From Clostridiales bacterium (lineage in GTDB: Bacteria; Bacillota; Clostridia; Saccharofermentanales; Saccharofermentanaceae): a stretch of 64,000 nucleotides of DNA. Below are positions 7,459 through 16,137 of this stretch, piece after piece (the stretch's first letter is position 1; every line of letters begins with the position of its first letter). Position numbers and translations under genes: made by a program. The notes beneath the pieces are model-generated. The model saw only the letters and a list, made by a program, of their open reading frames with translations. It was not told the DNA's origin and did no database searches. The DNA is taken from positions 62,001-126,000 of the forward strand of contig JAFZLF010000050.1 in the NCBI GenBank assembly GCA_017551625.1, given 5' to 3'.

Positions 7459-8247
7459 ATGGGTATGGACCTGGAATATATTTATGACGGGACTTTTGAA
7501 GGATTTCTGTGCTGCATCTACGCGAGTTATGTGCGAAGAGAAGTGCCGATGCATATCTACGTAGAAGAAGGATTGCCGCTTCTCGGAGAGACGGCGACAT
7601 GGATCACGACGAACTGGCAGCAGGCCCAGAGTGTCTATGTGTCGCTGAGTAAGAAGATCGGTATTGAAGCCCAGGATATCGTTAAGGAAGTCTTTCTGAC
7701 ACATCAGCCGAATAAGGAGATGCTCCTCTTCCGGTACATCCGTCTGGGGTATCAGGTGGGGCGTGCCGTGATCTCTGCGGAAGATTGGGAAGAAGCAGTA
7801 AGAGAAGGACGTCTCAGTGAGAGGGAGAGACAGCAGGCAGAGCTTGTCTTTACTGTTCTCGAGGCCGCCGGGAATTATAAAGCGGAGGTGAAGAATATCG
7901 AGGGAAAGCTTCACTTCCGATCCTATACGGATGTCATGATCTCCTGCATTACCCCGAGAAACAGGGTACTTCCGTCTCTGGCGAATTTCTTCGAGAAGAG
8001 ATTCTCAGATGCCAATTTCCTTCTTTACGATAAGACGCATAAGATGGCGGCCGTGCATAGGGAAGAGGGGACGATGGTGACGCTTTTGAAGAGTGTGAAG
8101 CTGCCGGTCCTCTATGATGAGGAGAATGTGTACGAGAATCTGTGGAAGTCCTGGTATGATCACCTTCACATCGAGCTGCCCGAGAATCCCAGATACGCGC
8201 TAAACGAGATGAGAACACGGCTGTGGCGTGAGGTCACGGGAGAATGA
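7459..8247 (+). CDS. TIGR03915-type putative DNA repair/metabolism protein
   Basis: A 262-residue protein starting DLEYIYDGTFEGFLCCIYASY, which is the signature opening of the TIGR03915 (DUF4130) family. Members normally sit beside a radical SAM protein (TIGR03916), and the pair is thought to act in DNA modification or repair; the C-terminal part has a uracil-DNA-glycosylase-like character in larger relatives. The radical SAM partner is not adjacent here. The start follows a GGAAGGAGG site. The promoter carries two LexA-like boxes, which fits a damage-induced DNA repair role. It converges on the MATE gene with 8 bp between the stop codons. Confidence 0.8.
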   Translation: MGMDLEYIYDGTFEGFLCCIYASYVRREVPMHIYVEEGLPLLGETATWITTNWQQAQSVYVSLSKKIGIEAQDIVKEVFLTHQPNKEMLLFRYIRLGYQVGRAVISAEDWEEAVREGRLSERERQQAELVFTVLEAAGNYKAEVKNIEGKLHFRSYTDVMISCITPRNRVLPSLANFFEKRFSDANFLLYDKTHKMAAVHREEGTMVTLLKSVKLPVLYDEENVYENLWKSWYDHLHIELPENPRYALNEMRTRLWREVTGE

Positions 8248-8255
8248 TCCGTCTT

Positions 8256-9650
8256 TCAATTCTTCCCGTCCGTACTGGCCTGTTGGGCAGGAAGACGCCC
8301 GTTTGATAGCGCGTAGAGAAAATGCAGTGCGAAGGGAAGACTGGTCAGACAGGTCAGTAGATCGCAGACCGGATAAACGGCCTCGATACCGGAGATTCCG
8401 AAGAAGTAGGGAAGAAGCCAGATCAGAGGGATGAAGTACAGACCCTGTCGGAGGCAGGAAAGAAAAGACGCCTTGAAGCGTTCGCCCATGGACTGGAAGG
8501 TCATATTACACATGACATTGACGGCAAGAAGAGGAAGCATGAACGCCTCGAGCCGAAGGGCGCGGGTTCCGATCGAGATGACCTCGGCATCGTCGATGAA
8601 CATCGGTACCAGCTGTGGAGCGAAAATGAAAAGAGGGATGGCAAACAGCAGCATCACACCGGACCCGAAGACCCAGGTAAAGATAAAGGCGGTCTTCATG
8701 CGATCCCACTTTTTCGCGCCGAAGTTAAATCCCAGTACGGGCTGATAGCCCTGACCGATCCCGAGAAGGATGCAGAAGATGAGCATGACTACCTTGGAGA
8801 AGATGCCCATGGCAGAGAGTGCAGCGTCACCGGCCAGATCACCGCCCTGAAGATTCAGGAAGATCGTAGAGATGCTGGCCAGTCCCTGACGAAGAAGAGA
8901 GGGAAGTCCTGTGAACCAGATGTTTCCGTGGAATGAAAGATCCCGCGAGAAATGTGTAAAGGTGAGCTTGGAGATGTTCTTTCTCAGGATAACGGGAACG
9001 AGGAGAAGCAGGAAAGAGACACACTGCGAGATGAGGGTCGCGATCGCGGCCCCGGCGACTCCCATGTCAAAGACGTTGATCAGAAGCGGATCCAGGAAGA
9101 TATTGAGTACTCCGCCGAAGCCGATACCGATCATGGAGAAGACGGCTTTGCCTTCCCATCGCCAGAGATTGTTCAGTACATAGGAGCCCATCATGATCGG
9201 GGCGCCGAGAAGGATGTAACGTGCATAGATCTTCGCATAGGGCAGGGCGGTCGGAGTCGAGCCGAGCATGTTCATGATGGGCTCGATAAAGATCAGTCCC
9301 AGTACCGTGATCAGTCCGCCGATGCCCAGCGCGGAGAAAAAACCGGAAGAGAGCGCAGAACTGGCTTTGTCAGTATCCTTGGCCCCGAGCGATCTGGAGA
9401 TGATGCTTCCGGATCCCATGCCGAGGGTAAATCCGATGGCCTGGATCAGTGCCATGAGCGAGAAAACAACACTGACTGCGCCGGACTGGCTTTTGCCGAG
9501 CTGGGAAACAAAGTAGGTGTCCGCGGTATTGTAGATACCGGTCACGAGCATACTGACTGTTGTCGGGACCGCGAGTTTCAGAATCAGCGGACACACCGGC
9601 GCCTCGGTCATTTTCTTGTATTGTTTCTGATCATTGGCCGTTCTGCCCAT
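8256..9650 (-). CDS. MATE family efflux transporter
   Basis: A 464-residue, twelve-helix integral membrane protein. The opening (PLILKLAVPTTVSMLVTGIYNTADTYFVSQLG) and the repeat half starting MTFQSMGERFKASFLSC are typical of the DinF/NorM-like MATE branch. It would export cationic drugs or metabolites against a Na+ or H+ gradient; substrate cannot be told. The ribosome site upstream (AAAGG) is distant from the ATG, so the start is only probable. Confidence 0.9.
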   Translation of the reverse strand: MGRTANDQKQYKKMTEAPVCPLILKLAVPTTVSMLVTGIYNTADTYFVSQLGKSQSGAVSVVFSLMALIQAIGFTLGMGSGSIISRSLGAKDTDKASSALSSGFFSALGIGGLITVLGLIFIEPIMNMLGSTPTALPYAKIYARYILLGAPIMMGSYVLNNLWRWEGKAVFSMIGIGFGGVLNIFLDPLLINVFDMGVAGAAIATLISQCVSFLLLLVPVILRKNISKLTFTHFSRDLSFHGNIWFTGLPSLLRQGLASISTIFLNLQGGDLAGDAALSAMGIFSKVVMLIFCILLGIGQGYQPVLGFNFGAKKWDRMKTAFIFTWVFGSGVMLLFAIPLFIFAPQLVPMFIDDAEVISIGTRALRLEAFMLPLLAVNVMCNMTFQSMGERFKASFLSCLRQGLYFIPLIWLLPYFFGISGIEAVYPVCDLLTCLTSLPFALHFLYALSNGRLPAQQASTDGKN

Positions 9651-9699
9651 GATAACATATGCCTTTCAGATAATAGCGGAGATTGTCGCGGATGACACC

Positions 9700-10164
9700 T
9701 CAGAGCAGGAAACTCAAGCCCGCGAGTACACCGTAAGAAATCATAGTTACGACAGTCGCGGCGATCAGGACGCCGATGATCGCGGCCAGCAGGGCTTTCT
9801 TAAACGGTACTTCGCAGACGGCGGCGATGCCGCTCCCGGTCCAGGCACCGGTGCCGGGCAGGGGGATGGCGATAAAACCGACCAGTGTCCAGAAAGCTGT
9901 ATTTCCGGCTTTCTCGACTTTCTTGGCAAATTTATTCTCGCAGAAATCTACGATTTTCTTAAGTTTCGGATATTTTCGCATCCAGTCAAAGACCTTCCTG
10001 ACAAAGAGAAGGATGAACGGTACCGGAAGGAGATTGCCGATTACGGCAACAGCAAAAACGATATACCAGGGAAGCCCGCGGCTGCAGCCGACCGGGATAC
10101 TTCCACGAAGCTCCACGACCGGGATCATCGAAATAAGAAACACGTATATGGCGTTTTTGATCAT
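9700..10164 (-). CDS. Small multidrug-export-like membrane protein (PF06695)
   Basis: A 154-residue membrane protein with the family features MIPVVELRGSIPVG near the N terminus and PLPGTGAWTGSGIA in the middle. These are conserved in the COG2426/Sm_multidrug_ex family. The family name comes from weak export phenotypes; the transported compound is not known. About four transmembrane helices can be drawn. It lies upstream of, and in the same direction as, the MATE gene (49 bp gap), so both may be on one transcript. Confidence 0.82.
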   Translation of the reverse strand: MIKNAIYVFLISMIPVVELRGSIPVGCSRGLPWYIVFAVAVIGNLLPVPFILLFVRKVFDWMRKYPKLKKIVDFCENKFAKKVEKAGNTAFWTLVGFIAIPLPGTGAWTGSGIAAVCEVPFKKALLAAIIGVLIAATVVTMISYGVLAGLSFLL

Positions 10165-10228
10165 TCATTTTCTCCTTTGTTTTCCGTATCCGGAGCACTG
10201 TCGCCCGGCGGCGGTATCGCAAACGGGG

Positions 10229-11194
10229 TTAGGATACCACATTCACGGGGTTACCTTCAAGATAGGCCCGGAGATTTCCGGAGGCCACATCGATCAGGCG
10301 GAGCCGGGTCTCTTTCGGAGCCCAGGCGATATGTGGGGTCAGATAGGTATTCGGAGTCGAAAGAAGGGGATTATCTTCCCGGATCGGCTCGATGCTGACA
10401 ACATCAGCGCCGAGGGCCGCGATCTTTCCGCTTCGAAGTGCAGAAGCGACTGCTTCTTCGTCGAGGACCGGCCCGCGGGAAGTGTTGATAAGGATCACGC
10501 CGTCCTTCATCTTCGCGATAGTCTCTGCGTTAACAAGTCCTGTGGTGTCCGAGGTCAAAGGACAGTGGAAGGAGAGGACATCTGATTCCCGCCAGAGAGT
10601 CTCGGCGTCGACAAAGGTGACCTGTGGCGCAGCTTCGCGCATCTCATCCGTGACTTGACTACGGCGGCAGGCGAGGACACGCATGCCGAGCTCTGATGCG
10701 ATCCGGCTCACGCGAGATGCGATCTTCCCGAAGCCGAATAGTCCGAGCGTCTTGCCCCAGAGCTCCGTGAGTGTACCGTCCCAGAAACAGAAATCGCGGT
10801 TTTTCGTCCAGACGCCCTGATGCACGAGGTCGCTGTGGTGACCGACTTTCCCGGCAATCTCGAGAAGAAGAGCGATGGTCATCTGCGCGGTCGCGAAAGT
10901 GGCATACTCGGGAATGTTCGTGACGATTATCCCATGCTCGCGGCAGTAGTCTATATCGACGACATTAAATCCGGTCGACAGGCAACCGATATAGCGGAGA
11001 TCCGGAAGCTTCTCCAGCACCTCTTTGGGGAAACAGGTCTTGTTGGTCAGGCATATGGAAACACCGGCGAGCCGCCCGAAGATCTCTTCCGGCGCGGTAT
11101 AGTCGTATGTGACAAGCTCGCCTAGTGAAGCAAAAGGAACCCAGGAGATATCTCCCGGGTTCGTGGTGTATCCGTCAAGAATTACTATCTTCAT
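10229..11194 (-). CDS. D-2-hydroxyacid dehydrogenase (NAD-dependent)
   Basis: A 321-residue enzyme of the D-isomer-specific 2-hydroxyacid dehydrogenase family. It has a Rossmann motif LGLFGFGKIASRV, catalytic Arg in INTSRGPVLDE, Glu in the GADVVSIEP block, and His in LTPHIAWAP. The Trp after the histidine pair is typical of the hydroxypyruvate/glycerate dehydrogenase-like branch (HprA-like). It probably interconverts a 2-oxoacid and D-2-hydroxyacid; substrate not determined. It lies downstream of nfnB in the same direction with a 36-bp gap, so it may share that transcript. Confidence 0.88.
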   Translation of the reverse strand: MKIVILDGYTTNPGDISWVPFASLGELVTYDYTAPEEIFGRLAGVSICLTNKTCFPKEVLEKLPDLRYIGCLSTGFNVVDIDYCREHGIIVTNIPEYATFATAQMTIALLLEIAGKVGHHSDLVHQGVWTKNRDFCFWDGTLTELWGKTLGLFGFGKIASRVSRIASELGMRVLACRRSQVTDEMREAAPQVTFVDAETLWRESDVLSFHCPLTSDTTGLVNAETIAKMKDGVILINTSRGPVLDEEAVASALRSGKIAALGADVVSIEPIREDNPLLSTPNTYLTPHIAWAPKETRLRLIDVASGNLRAYLEGNPVNVVS

Positions 11195-11230
11195 AGATTT
11201 CCAAAAACGATTTTCGCGGCCGAAAAAAGG

Positions 11231-12625
11231 TCAACCGTTGTTCTTCTCCTTGATGTATTTGTCGATCGAGACAGCGGCTGTCTTGCCGGCGCCCATCGCG
11301 AGAATTACGGTTGCGGCACCGGTCACGGCATCACCGCCGGCATAGACGCCCGGACGGGAAGTGGCCATGGTCTCATCTGCAACGAGACAGCCACGGGAGT
11401 TCGCATCCAGCCCCTCGGTCGTACTTCTGATCAGAGGGTTCGGAGATGTGCCGATGGACATGATGACGGTATCGACCTCGATCTCGTGCTCCGAACCGGG
11501 GATCGCGACAGGTCTTCTTCTTCCGCTGGCATCCGGCTCACCGAGCTCCATGGAGATGACCTCGATGGCGCGGACTTCACCGCTGTCACTACCCAGGATG
11601 CGGGTCGGGTTATTCAGGCACATGAACTCGATGCCCTCTTCTTTGGCGTGGTGCACTTCTTCGGCACGGGCAGGCATCTCTTCTTCGGAACGGCGGTACA
11701 CGATATAGACATGTTCCGCGCCCAGACGCTTCGCTGTACGCGCAGCATCCATCGCGACATTGCCGCCGCCGACGACAGCTACGGCCGTGCTCTTTCTGAT
11801 CGGTGTGTCATAGTTATCGAGGTAGGCCTTCATGAGATTGACACGGGTCAGGTATTCGTTTGCTGAATAAACACCGATCAGGGACTCGCCCTCGATACCC
11901 ATGAAAGAGGGAAGACCGGCGCCGGATCCGATAAAGACTGCTTCATATCCTTCTTCGAAAAGCTCATCGATCGTCATGGTCTTGCCGATGACGAAGTTCG
12001 TCCTGACTTCAACACCGAGCGCTTCGAGATTATCGACTTCTTTCTGTACAATCGCTTTCGGGAGACGAAACTCCGGGATACCGTAGACCAGCACGCCGCC
12101 GGCCTTATGAAAGGCCTCGAAGATCGTGACCTCGTAGCCGAGTCTGGCGAGGTCGCCCGCGCAGGTAAGACCCGAAGGACCGGAACCGATGACTGCGACC
12201 TTATGACCGTTCTTTTCAATCGCCGGGGCAGGCTCGGAAACGTGTGCCATATGGTAATCTGCGACGAAACGCTCGAGACGGCCGATGCCGACGCTCTCGC
12301 CCTTCATGCCACGCACGCACTTGCTTTCGCACTGTGTCTCCTGCGTGCAGACACGTCCGCAGACGGCAGGAAGGCAATTCGTCGAGGTGATGATTTTATA
12401 AGCTTCTTCGAAGTTTCCGGCTGCGACCTGTGCGATAAAGTCCGGGATGCGGACATTTACCGGGCATCCGCTGACGCACGGACGGTTCTTGCAGTTCAGG
12501 CAGCGGGTCGCTTCTTCCTTTGCCATTTCTTCGGTATAACCGAGCGCGACCTCGTCGAAATTCTTATTCCGGATATTCGGATCCTGTTCAGGAATCGGGA
12601 CCTTGGTAAGAGAAAGATTTGCCAT
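11231..12625 (-). CDS. nfnB: NfnB/GltA-type NADPH-dependent flavoprotein, large subunit
   Basis: A 464-residue relative of glutamate synthase small subunit. It has N-terminal [4Fe-4S] cysteines (CLNCKNRPCVSGCPVN and CGRVCTQETQCESKCVRG), an FAD motif VIGSGPSGLTCAGDLA and an NADPH-site motif VVGGGNVAMDAARTAKRLGA. Directly downstream of an NfnA-type subunit, it is best read as the large subunit of the electron-bifurcating NADH-dependent ferredoxin:NADP+ oxidoreductase, also known as sulfide dehydrogenase SudA. The start at 12625 has GGAGGA 8 bp upstream; a longer reading to 12709 would run into nfnA. There is no glutamate synthase large subunit nearby. Confidence 0.88.
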   Translation of the reverse strand: MANLSLTKVPIPEQDPNIRNKNFDEVALGYTEEMAKEEATRCLNCKNRPCVSGCPVNVRIPDFIAQVAAGNFEEAYKIITSTNCLPAVCGRVCTQETQCESKCVRGMKGESVGIGRLERFVADYHMAHVSEPAPAIEKNGHKVAVIGSGPSGLTCAGDLARLGYEVTIFEAFHKAGGVLVYGIPEFRLPKAIVQKEVDNLEALGVEVRTNFVIGKTMTIDELFEEGYEAVFIGSGAGLPSFMGIEGESLIGVYSANEYLTRVNLMKAYLDNYDTPIRKSTAVAVVGGGNVAMDAARTAKRLGAEHVYIVYRRSEEEMPARAEEVHHAKEEGIEFMCLNNPTRILGSDSGEVRAIEVISMELGEPDASGRRRPVAIPGSEHEIEVDTVIMSIGTSPNPLIRSTTEGLDANSRGCLVADETMATSRPGVYAGGDAVTGAATVILAMGAGKTAAVSIDKYIKEKNNG

Positions 12626-12626
12626 A

Positions 12627-13508
12627 TTATTTGTCCTCCTTCGATGCTTCACTTGCTGCCGCGGATGCTTTCTCACTTGCAGCGAGCATACGGCAGGGAT
12701 GGGAGGCACTCTCGCGCTCCTGGGCCTTATAGTAGGAATTTCTTCTCATCAGTTCGTCGAAATCGACTTCGTGTCCGTCGAAGTCCGGACCGTCGACACA
12801 GGCGAAACGGATCTTACCGCCGACGGTGACACGGCAACCGCCGCACATGCCCGTACCATCGATCATGATCGGGTTCAGGCTGACGAGAGTCTTGATGCCA
12901 TAGGGGCGGGTCACTTCTGCTAAGAACTTCATCATCGGAATCGGTCCGATTGCGATGACCAGATCGTACTTGTTTCCGGCATCGATCAGGGCCTGGAGTT
13001 TATTTGTAACGAAGCCCTTTTCCCCGTAGGAACCGTCATCGGTCGTCACATAAAGATTGTGGCTCACAGCCCGCATCTCATCTTCGAGGATCACGATATC
13101 CTTGTTCCGGAATCCGGCGATCATATCTACATGGGCACCAGCCTTGAAGAGCGCTTTGGCTGAAGGGTACGCGATGGCACATCCGACGCCGCCACCCACG
13201 ACACAGACGTTCTTATAGCCCTCGATCTCGGTGGCATTTCCGAGAGGACCGACAAAATCAGCGATGGCATCGCCCTCGTTCATCTTGGAAAGGGCGATGG
13301 TCGAGGTGCCGACCGCCTGGAATATGATGGTGACGGTGCCCTTTGCCGGATCTGTATCGGCGATAGTCAGCGGGATACGCTCACCGTATTCGTCGATGCG
13401 GAAGATGATAAACTGTCCGGCTTTTGCTTTCTTGGCGATGTAAGGAGCCTCGATGTCCATCAGAGTTACGGCCTCATTGAGCTGTCTTTTGGAAACGATC
13501 TTAAACAT
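12627..13508 (-). CDS. nfnA: NfnA/SudB-type FAD/NAD-binding subunit
   Basis: A 293-residue member of the dihydroorotate dehydrogenase electron-transfer (PyrK-like) family with a ferredoxin-reductase fold. It ends with a [2Fe-2S] cysteine set (GMCGGCRVTVGGKIRFACVDG) followed by FDGHEVD, the hallmark of NfnA/SudB. With NfnB it should couple NADH and reduced ferredoxin oxidation to NADP+ reduction, balancing cofactors in fermentation. The start at 13508 has an AAGGGG site. The stop codon is one base from the nfnB start. The C-terminal tail after the cluster is alanine-rich. The gene is divergent from the ABC gene at 13667. Confidence 0.88.
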   Translation of the reverse strand: MFKIVSKRQLNEAVTLMDIEAPYIAKKAKAGQFIIFRIDEYGERIPLTIADTDPAKGTVTIIFQAVGTSTIALSKMNEGDAIADFVGPLGNATEIEGYKNVCVVGGGVGCAIAYPSAKALFKAGAHVDMIAGFRNKDIVILEDEMRAVSHNLYVTTDDGSYGEKGFVTNKLQALIDAGNKYDLVIAIGPIPMMKFLAEVTRPYGIKTLVSLNPIMIDGTGMCGGCRVTVGGKIRFACVDGPDFDGHEVDFDELMRRNSYYKAQERESASHPCRMLAASEKASAAASEASKEDK

Positions 13509-13666
13509 ATCTACCCACCCCTTCGAAAGAAAAATCATATCCTAATTTAATACTACACAGAAATGAAAATCAATAATCTTTCCTATATTTAGAAAAAGAA
13601 TGGCGAAAACCGGCAAAAAATGCTAGACTATTTCTGACTTATACTCTTTTGCTTATGGAGGGCTTC

Positions 13667-14485
13667 ATGCTTCGGGTCAAGAAGTTGACGAAGAAATTCG
13701 GCAAGAAATATGCTAACGAGGATGTCAATCTCTCACTGGATGAAGGAGAGATCGGTGTACTTCTCGGACCAAATGGTGCCGGCAAATCCACTACGATGAA
13801 GTGCATACTGGGACTTCTGAGCTTCGAGGGCGAGGTGACGGTCGGCGGGAATCCGGTCAGATCGGTGGAAGCGAAGAAAATGCTGGGATACGTTCCCGAG
13901 ACACCTGCGCTCTACCCGATGCTGACGGTGCGGGAACACTTCGAGTTTATCATCCGCGCCTATCACCTGAATGCAGAAAAGACCAAAGAGTATGCGATTG
14001 AACTGGCCGAGCGTTTCCGCCTTACCGAGGTCATGGACTACTACTGCAAGGATCTGTCTAAGGGCATGCAGCAGAAAGTGTCGATCATCTGTGCGCTTCT
14101 GCCACATCCGAAGATTCTTCTCCTCGATGAGCCGATGATGGGACTCGATCCGCACGCGATCAAAGAACTCCGCGTTATGATCTCCGAGCTTTCGGAAGAA
14201 GGCGTGGCGATCCTGATCTCCACACATCTGATCTCGACGGTGGAGGGAATCTGGAACAAGGCCTACATCATGAGAAAGGGTCAGATCCTGTCCTGTCATA
14301 AGAAAGAAGAGATGGTCGGTGTCTGGGCCGAATCACTCGAGAGGATCTTCTTCGCCGAGACCGAGTCCTATGACTCGATCTGGCAGACACCTTCGCCTGC
14401 CAAAGCGCCGACGAAGCAAAGCCATACAGTGACCCGCCCGAATACGGCCAAGAAGAAGAAAAATACGAAGAAAAAGAAGAAGTAG
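13667..14485 (+). CDS. ABC transporter ATP-binding protein
   Basis: ATPase with Walker A GPNGAGKS, Q-loop region, signature LSKGMQQK (in place of LSGGQ), Walker B ILLLDEPMMGLD and switch His in STHL. This resembles the ATPases of ABC-2-type exporters. The start at 13667 is chosen because GGAGG lies just upstream, instead of the in-frame ATG at 13649. The C terminus carries a disordered, strongly lysine-rich tail of about 30 residues (KKKKNTKKKKK), unusual for the family and possibly interacting with membrane or nucleic acid. The partner permease follows after 46 bp. Confidence 0.92.
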   Translation: MLRVKKLTKKFGKKYANEDVNLSLDEGEIGVLLGPNGAGKSTTMKCILGLLSFEGEVTVGGNPVRSVEAKKMLGYVPETPALYPMLTVREHFEFIIRAYHLNAEKTKEYAIELAERFRLTEVMDYYCKDLSKGMQQKVSIICALLPHPKILLLDEPMMGLDPHAIKELRVMISELSEEGVAILISTHLISTVEGIWNKAYIMRKGQILSCHKKEEMVGVWAESLERIFFAETESYDSIWQTPSPAKAPTKQSHTVTRPNTAKKKKNTKKKKK

Positions 14486-14531
14486 ATGCCATTTTCTCCG
14501 AAAAAGGAGAGGTTGTCGGGAAAAAGATAGC

Positions 14532-16118
14532 ATGGATGCGTGTATATTTGTAATCATTCAGCAGTGGAAGAATGACTTCCGCAAGAAAAAGAAGCAGCCT
14601 CCGTTCTGGATCGGAGTAGGCCTGATTTCGTTGTACCTCCTATATTGCATCTACCAGTTGATCGTCCACTTCGGAAAGAACGGAGCGATGTCAAACGGGG
14701 TGAGGCGGTTCCAGGGACTCTCGATCATGGTGTTCATGTTCTTCTCCTTTGTGGCGCTTCTGCTGGGTATCGTGAAAGGAAATACATGGTTTACCAAGGC
14801 AGACATCAATCTCATGTTTGTTTCCCCCATATCGCCGACGCAGGAACTCCTCTACGGCATGCTGAGGAGACTGATCGTCAGCGTTCCGATCACGCTGATC
14901 CTGCTTACCCAACTCCCGAACATCCATTACTATTTCGGTGTTTCGGCCCTGGATCTTCTGATACTGGTGTTGACGTGGCTCCTGCTGATCTTTTCGCTTA
15001 CCGTACTGTCTATCGCGATCTATTCTGCAACAGCGATGCACCCGTCTATCCGTAAGCTGATCCTCATCGCCATGTTCTTCTGCGGCGGTGTCGTTATCGC
15101 GGGGGCTGTGGCCGCGCTATGGCGAAGCGGAACGAATCTGGGCGGCGTACTTTCCTTCTTTACTGATTCGACGCTTCACATCGTTCCACTGGGCGGATGG
15201 GCGGCCGGTTTCCTGGTAAACATGATGAACGGGCAAGTCTATCAGGCTTTGATCTATCTGGCGCTCCTACTGGTCATGCCAATCATCGGAATGGCTCTGA
15301 TCGCTCTTAACAGTTCGGACTATTACGAAGAAGTGCTCACGTCTATCGGACACGGATACGGTATCCTCCACGAGACGGGAGATCAAAACGATGGCAGACA
15401 AGCTCCCCGCAAATGGAGGTCGCATCTCTTCGGACTCAGTTCCGGAGAAGTCGCGCTCATGCAGCGGAGGATCACCGAGCAGAGCAAGGGGACGTTCCTG
15501 CTCATGGACCGTATCTCGGTCATCATGTTCGGTGTGGCTGTTTTTCTCGGAGCCGTCATGCACGTATTTATGCGAAAAGGGATGTACCCGTTTATCATGG
15601 AAGTGATCACGCTGGGTGTGCTGAGCTATGTGAGTATCTTTACACTCCCTGCGGAAAGATTTGTGGATGAACTGCAAAAGCCATTTATCTTCCTCATGCC
15701 GGGGAAACCGGTCAAGAAGCTCCTGTTTGCATCGGCGGCGCCGATGCTCAAGTGTCTCATCGAGAGTGCGCTCTGCCTCACGATCGTATCTATCCTGGCC
15801 CAGCTTCCGGCATCGTTCGTATTCTACGGAGCGATCTTCCAGTCTTCGGCGATCTTCCTTTACTGTGCGGCCTATGTTGCCTCGGTCCGCACACTGGGAC
15901 TGAACCACTCGGAGTTTGCGAGAAAACTCCTGGCCCTGGCCGTAGTATCGGCTATATTTATGTTTGAGATGTCACTCGGCATCAACATCGGACACGAGCT
16001 TTATATCGCATCTACGACGATCTTTGTTATCGTATTCCTGTTCCTCGCAGTATGCAACCTGATTGCGGCCATGGTCTTTTTCTCTAGCGCAAAGAGTATC
16101 CTCGAGTATCGGGATTGA
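14532..16118 (+). CDS. ABC exporter permease-like membrane protein (ABC_export family)
   Basis: A 528-residue protein with about twelve hydrophobic segments. It resembles the putative ABC exporters (PF16962) that pair with a single ATPase in Firmicutes. The cytoplasmic start (IQQWKNDFRKKKKQPPFW) and the segment FVSPISPTQELLYGMLRR are typical. Together with the preceding ATPase it would form an exporter of unknown substrate. The ORF ends 19 bp before the lipoprotein gene at 16138, so the three may be cotranscribed. Confidence 0.75.
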   Translation: MDACIFVIIQQWKNDFRKKKKQPPFWIGVGLISLYLLYCIYQLIVHFGKNGAMSNGVRRFQGLSIMVFMFFSFVALLLGIVKGNTWFTKADINLMFVSPISPTQELLYGMLRRLIVSVPITLILLTQLPNIHYYFGVSALDLLILVLTWLLLIFSLTVLSIAIYSATAMHPSIRKLILIAMFFCGGVVIAGAVAALWRSGTNLGGVLSFFTDSTLHIVPLGGWAAGFLVNMMNGQVYQALIYLALLLVMPIIGMALIALNSSDYYEEVLTSIGHGYGILHETGDQNDGRQAPRKWRSHLFGLSSGEVALMQRRITEQSKGTFLLMDRISVIMFGVAVFLGAVMHVFMRKGMYPFIMEVITLGVLSYVSIFTLPAERFVDELQKPFIFLMPGKPVKKLLFASAAPMLKCLIESALCLTIVSILAQLPASFVFYGAIFQSSAIFLYCAAYVASVRTLGLNHSEFARKLLALAVVSAIFMFEMSLGINIGHELYIASTTIFVIVFLFLAVCNLIAAMVFFSSAKSILEYRD

Positions 16119-16137
16119 GTCGGAGGACTTTCGGGAG

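Noticed and set aside
11231-12709. Longer start for nfnB at 12709
   Set aside because: The extra 28 codons overlap the end of nfnA and look non-native; the ATG at 12625 has an ideal GGAGGA site.
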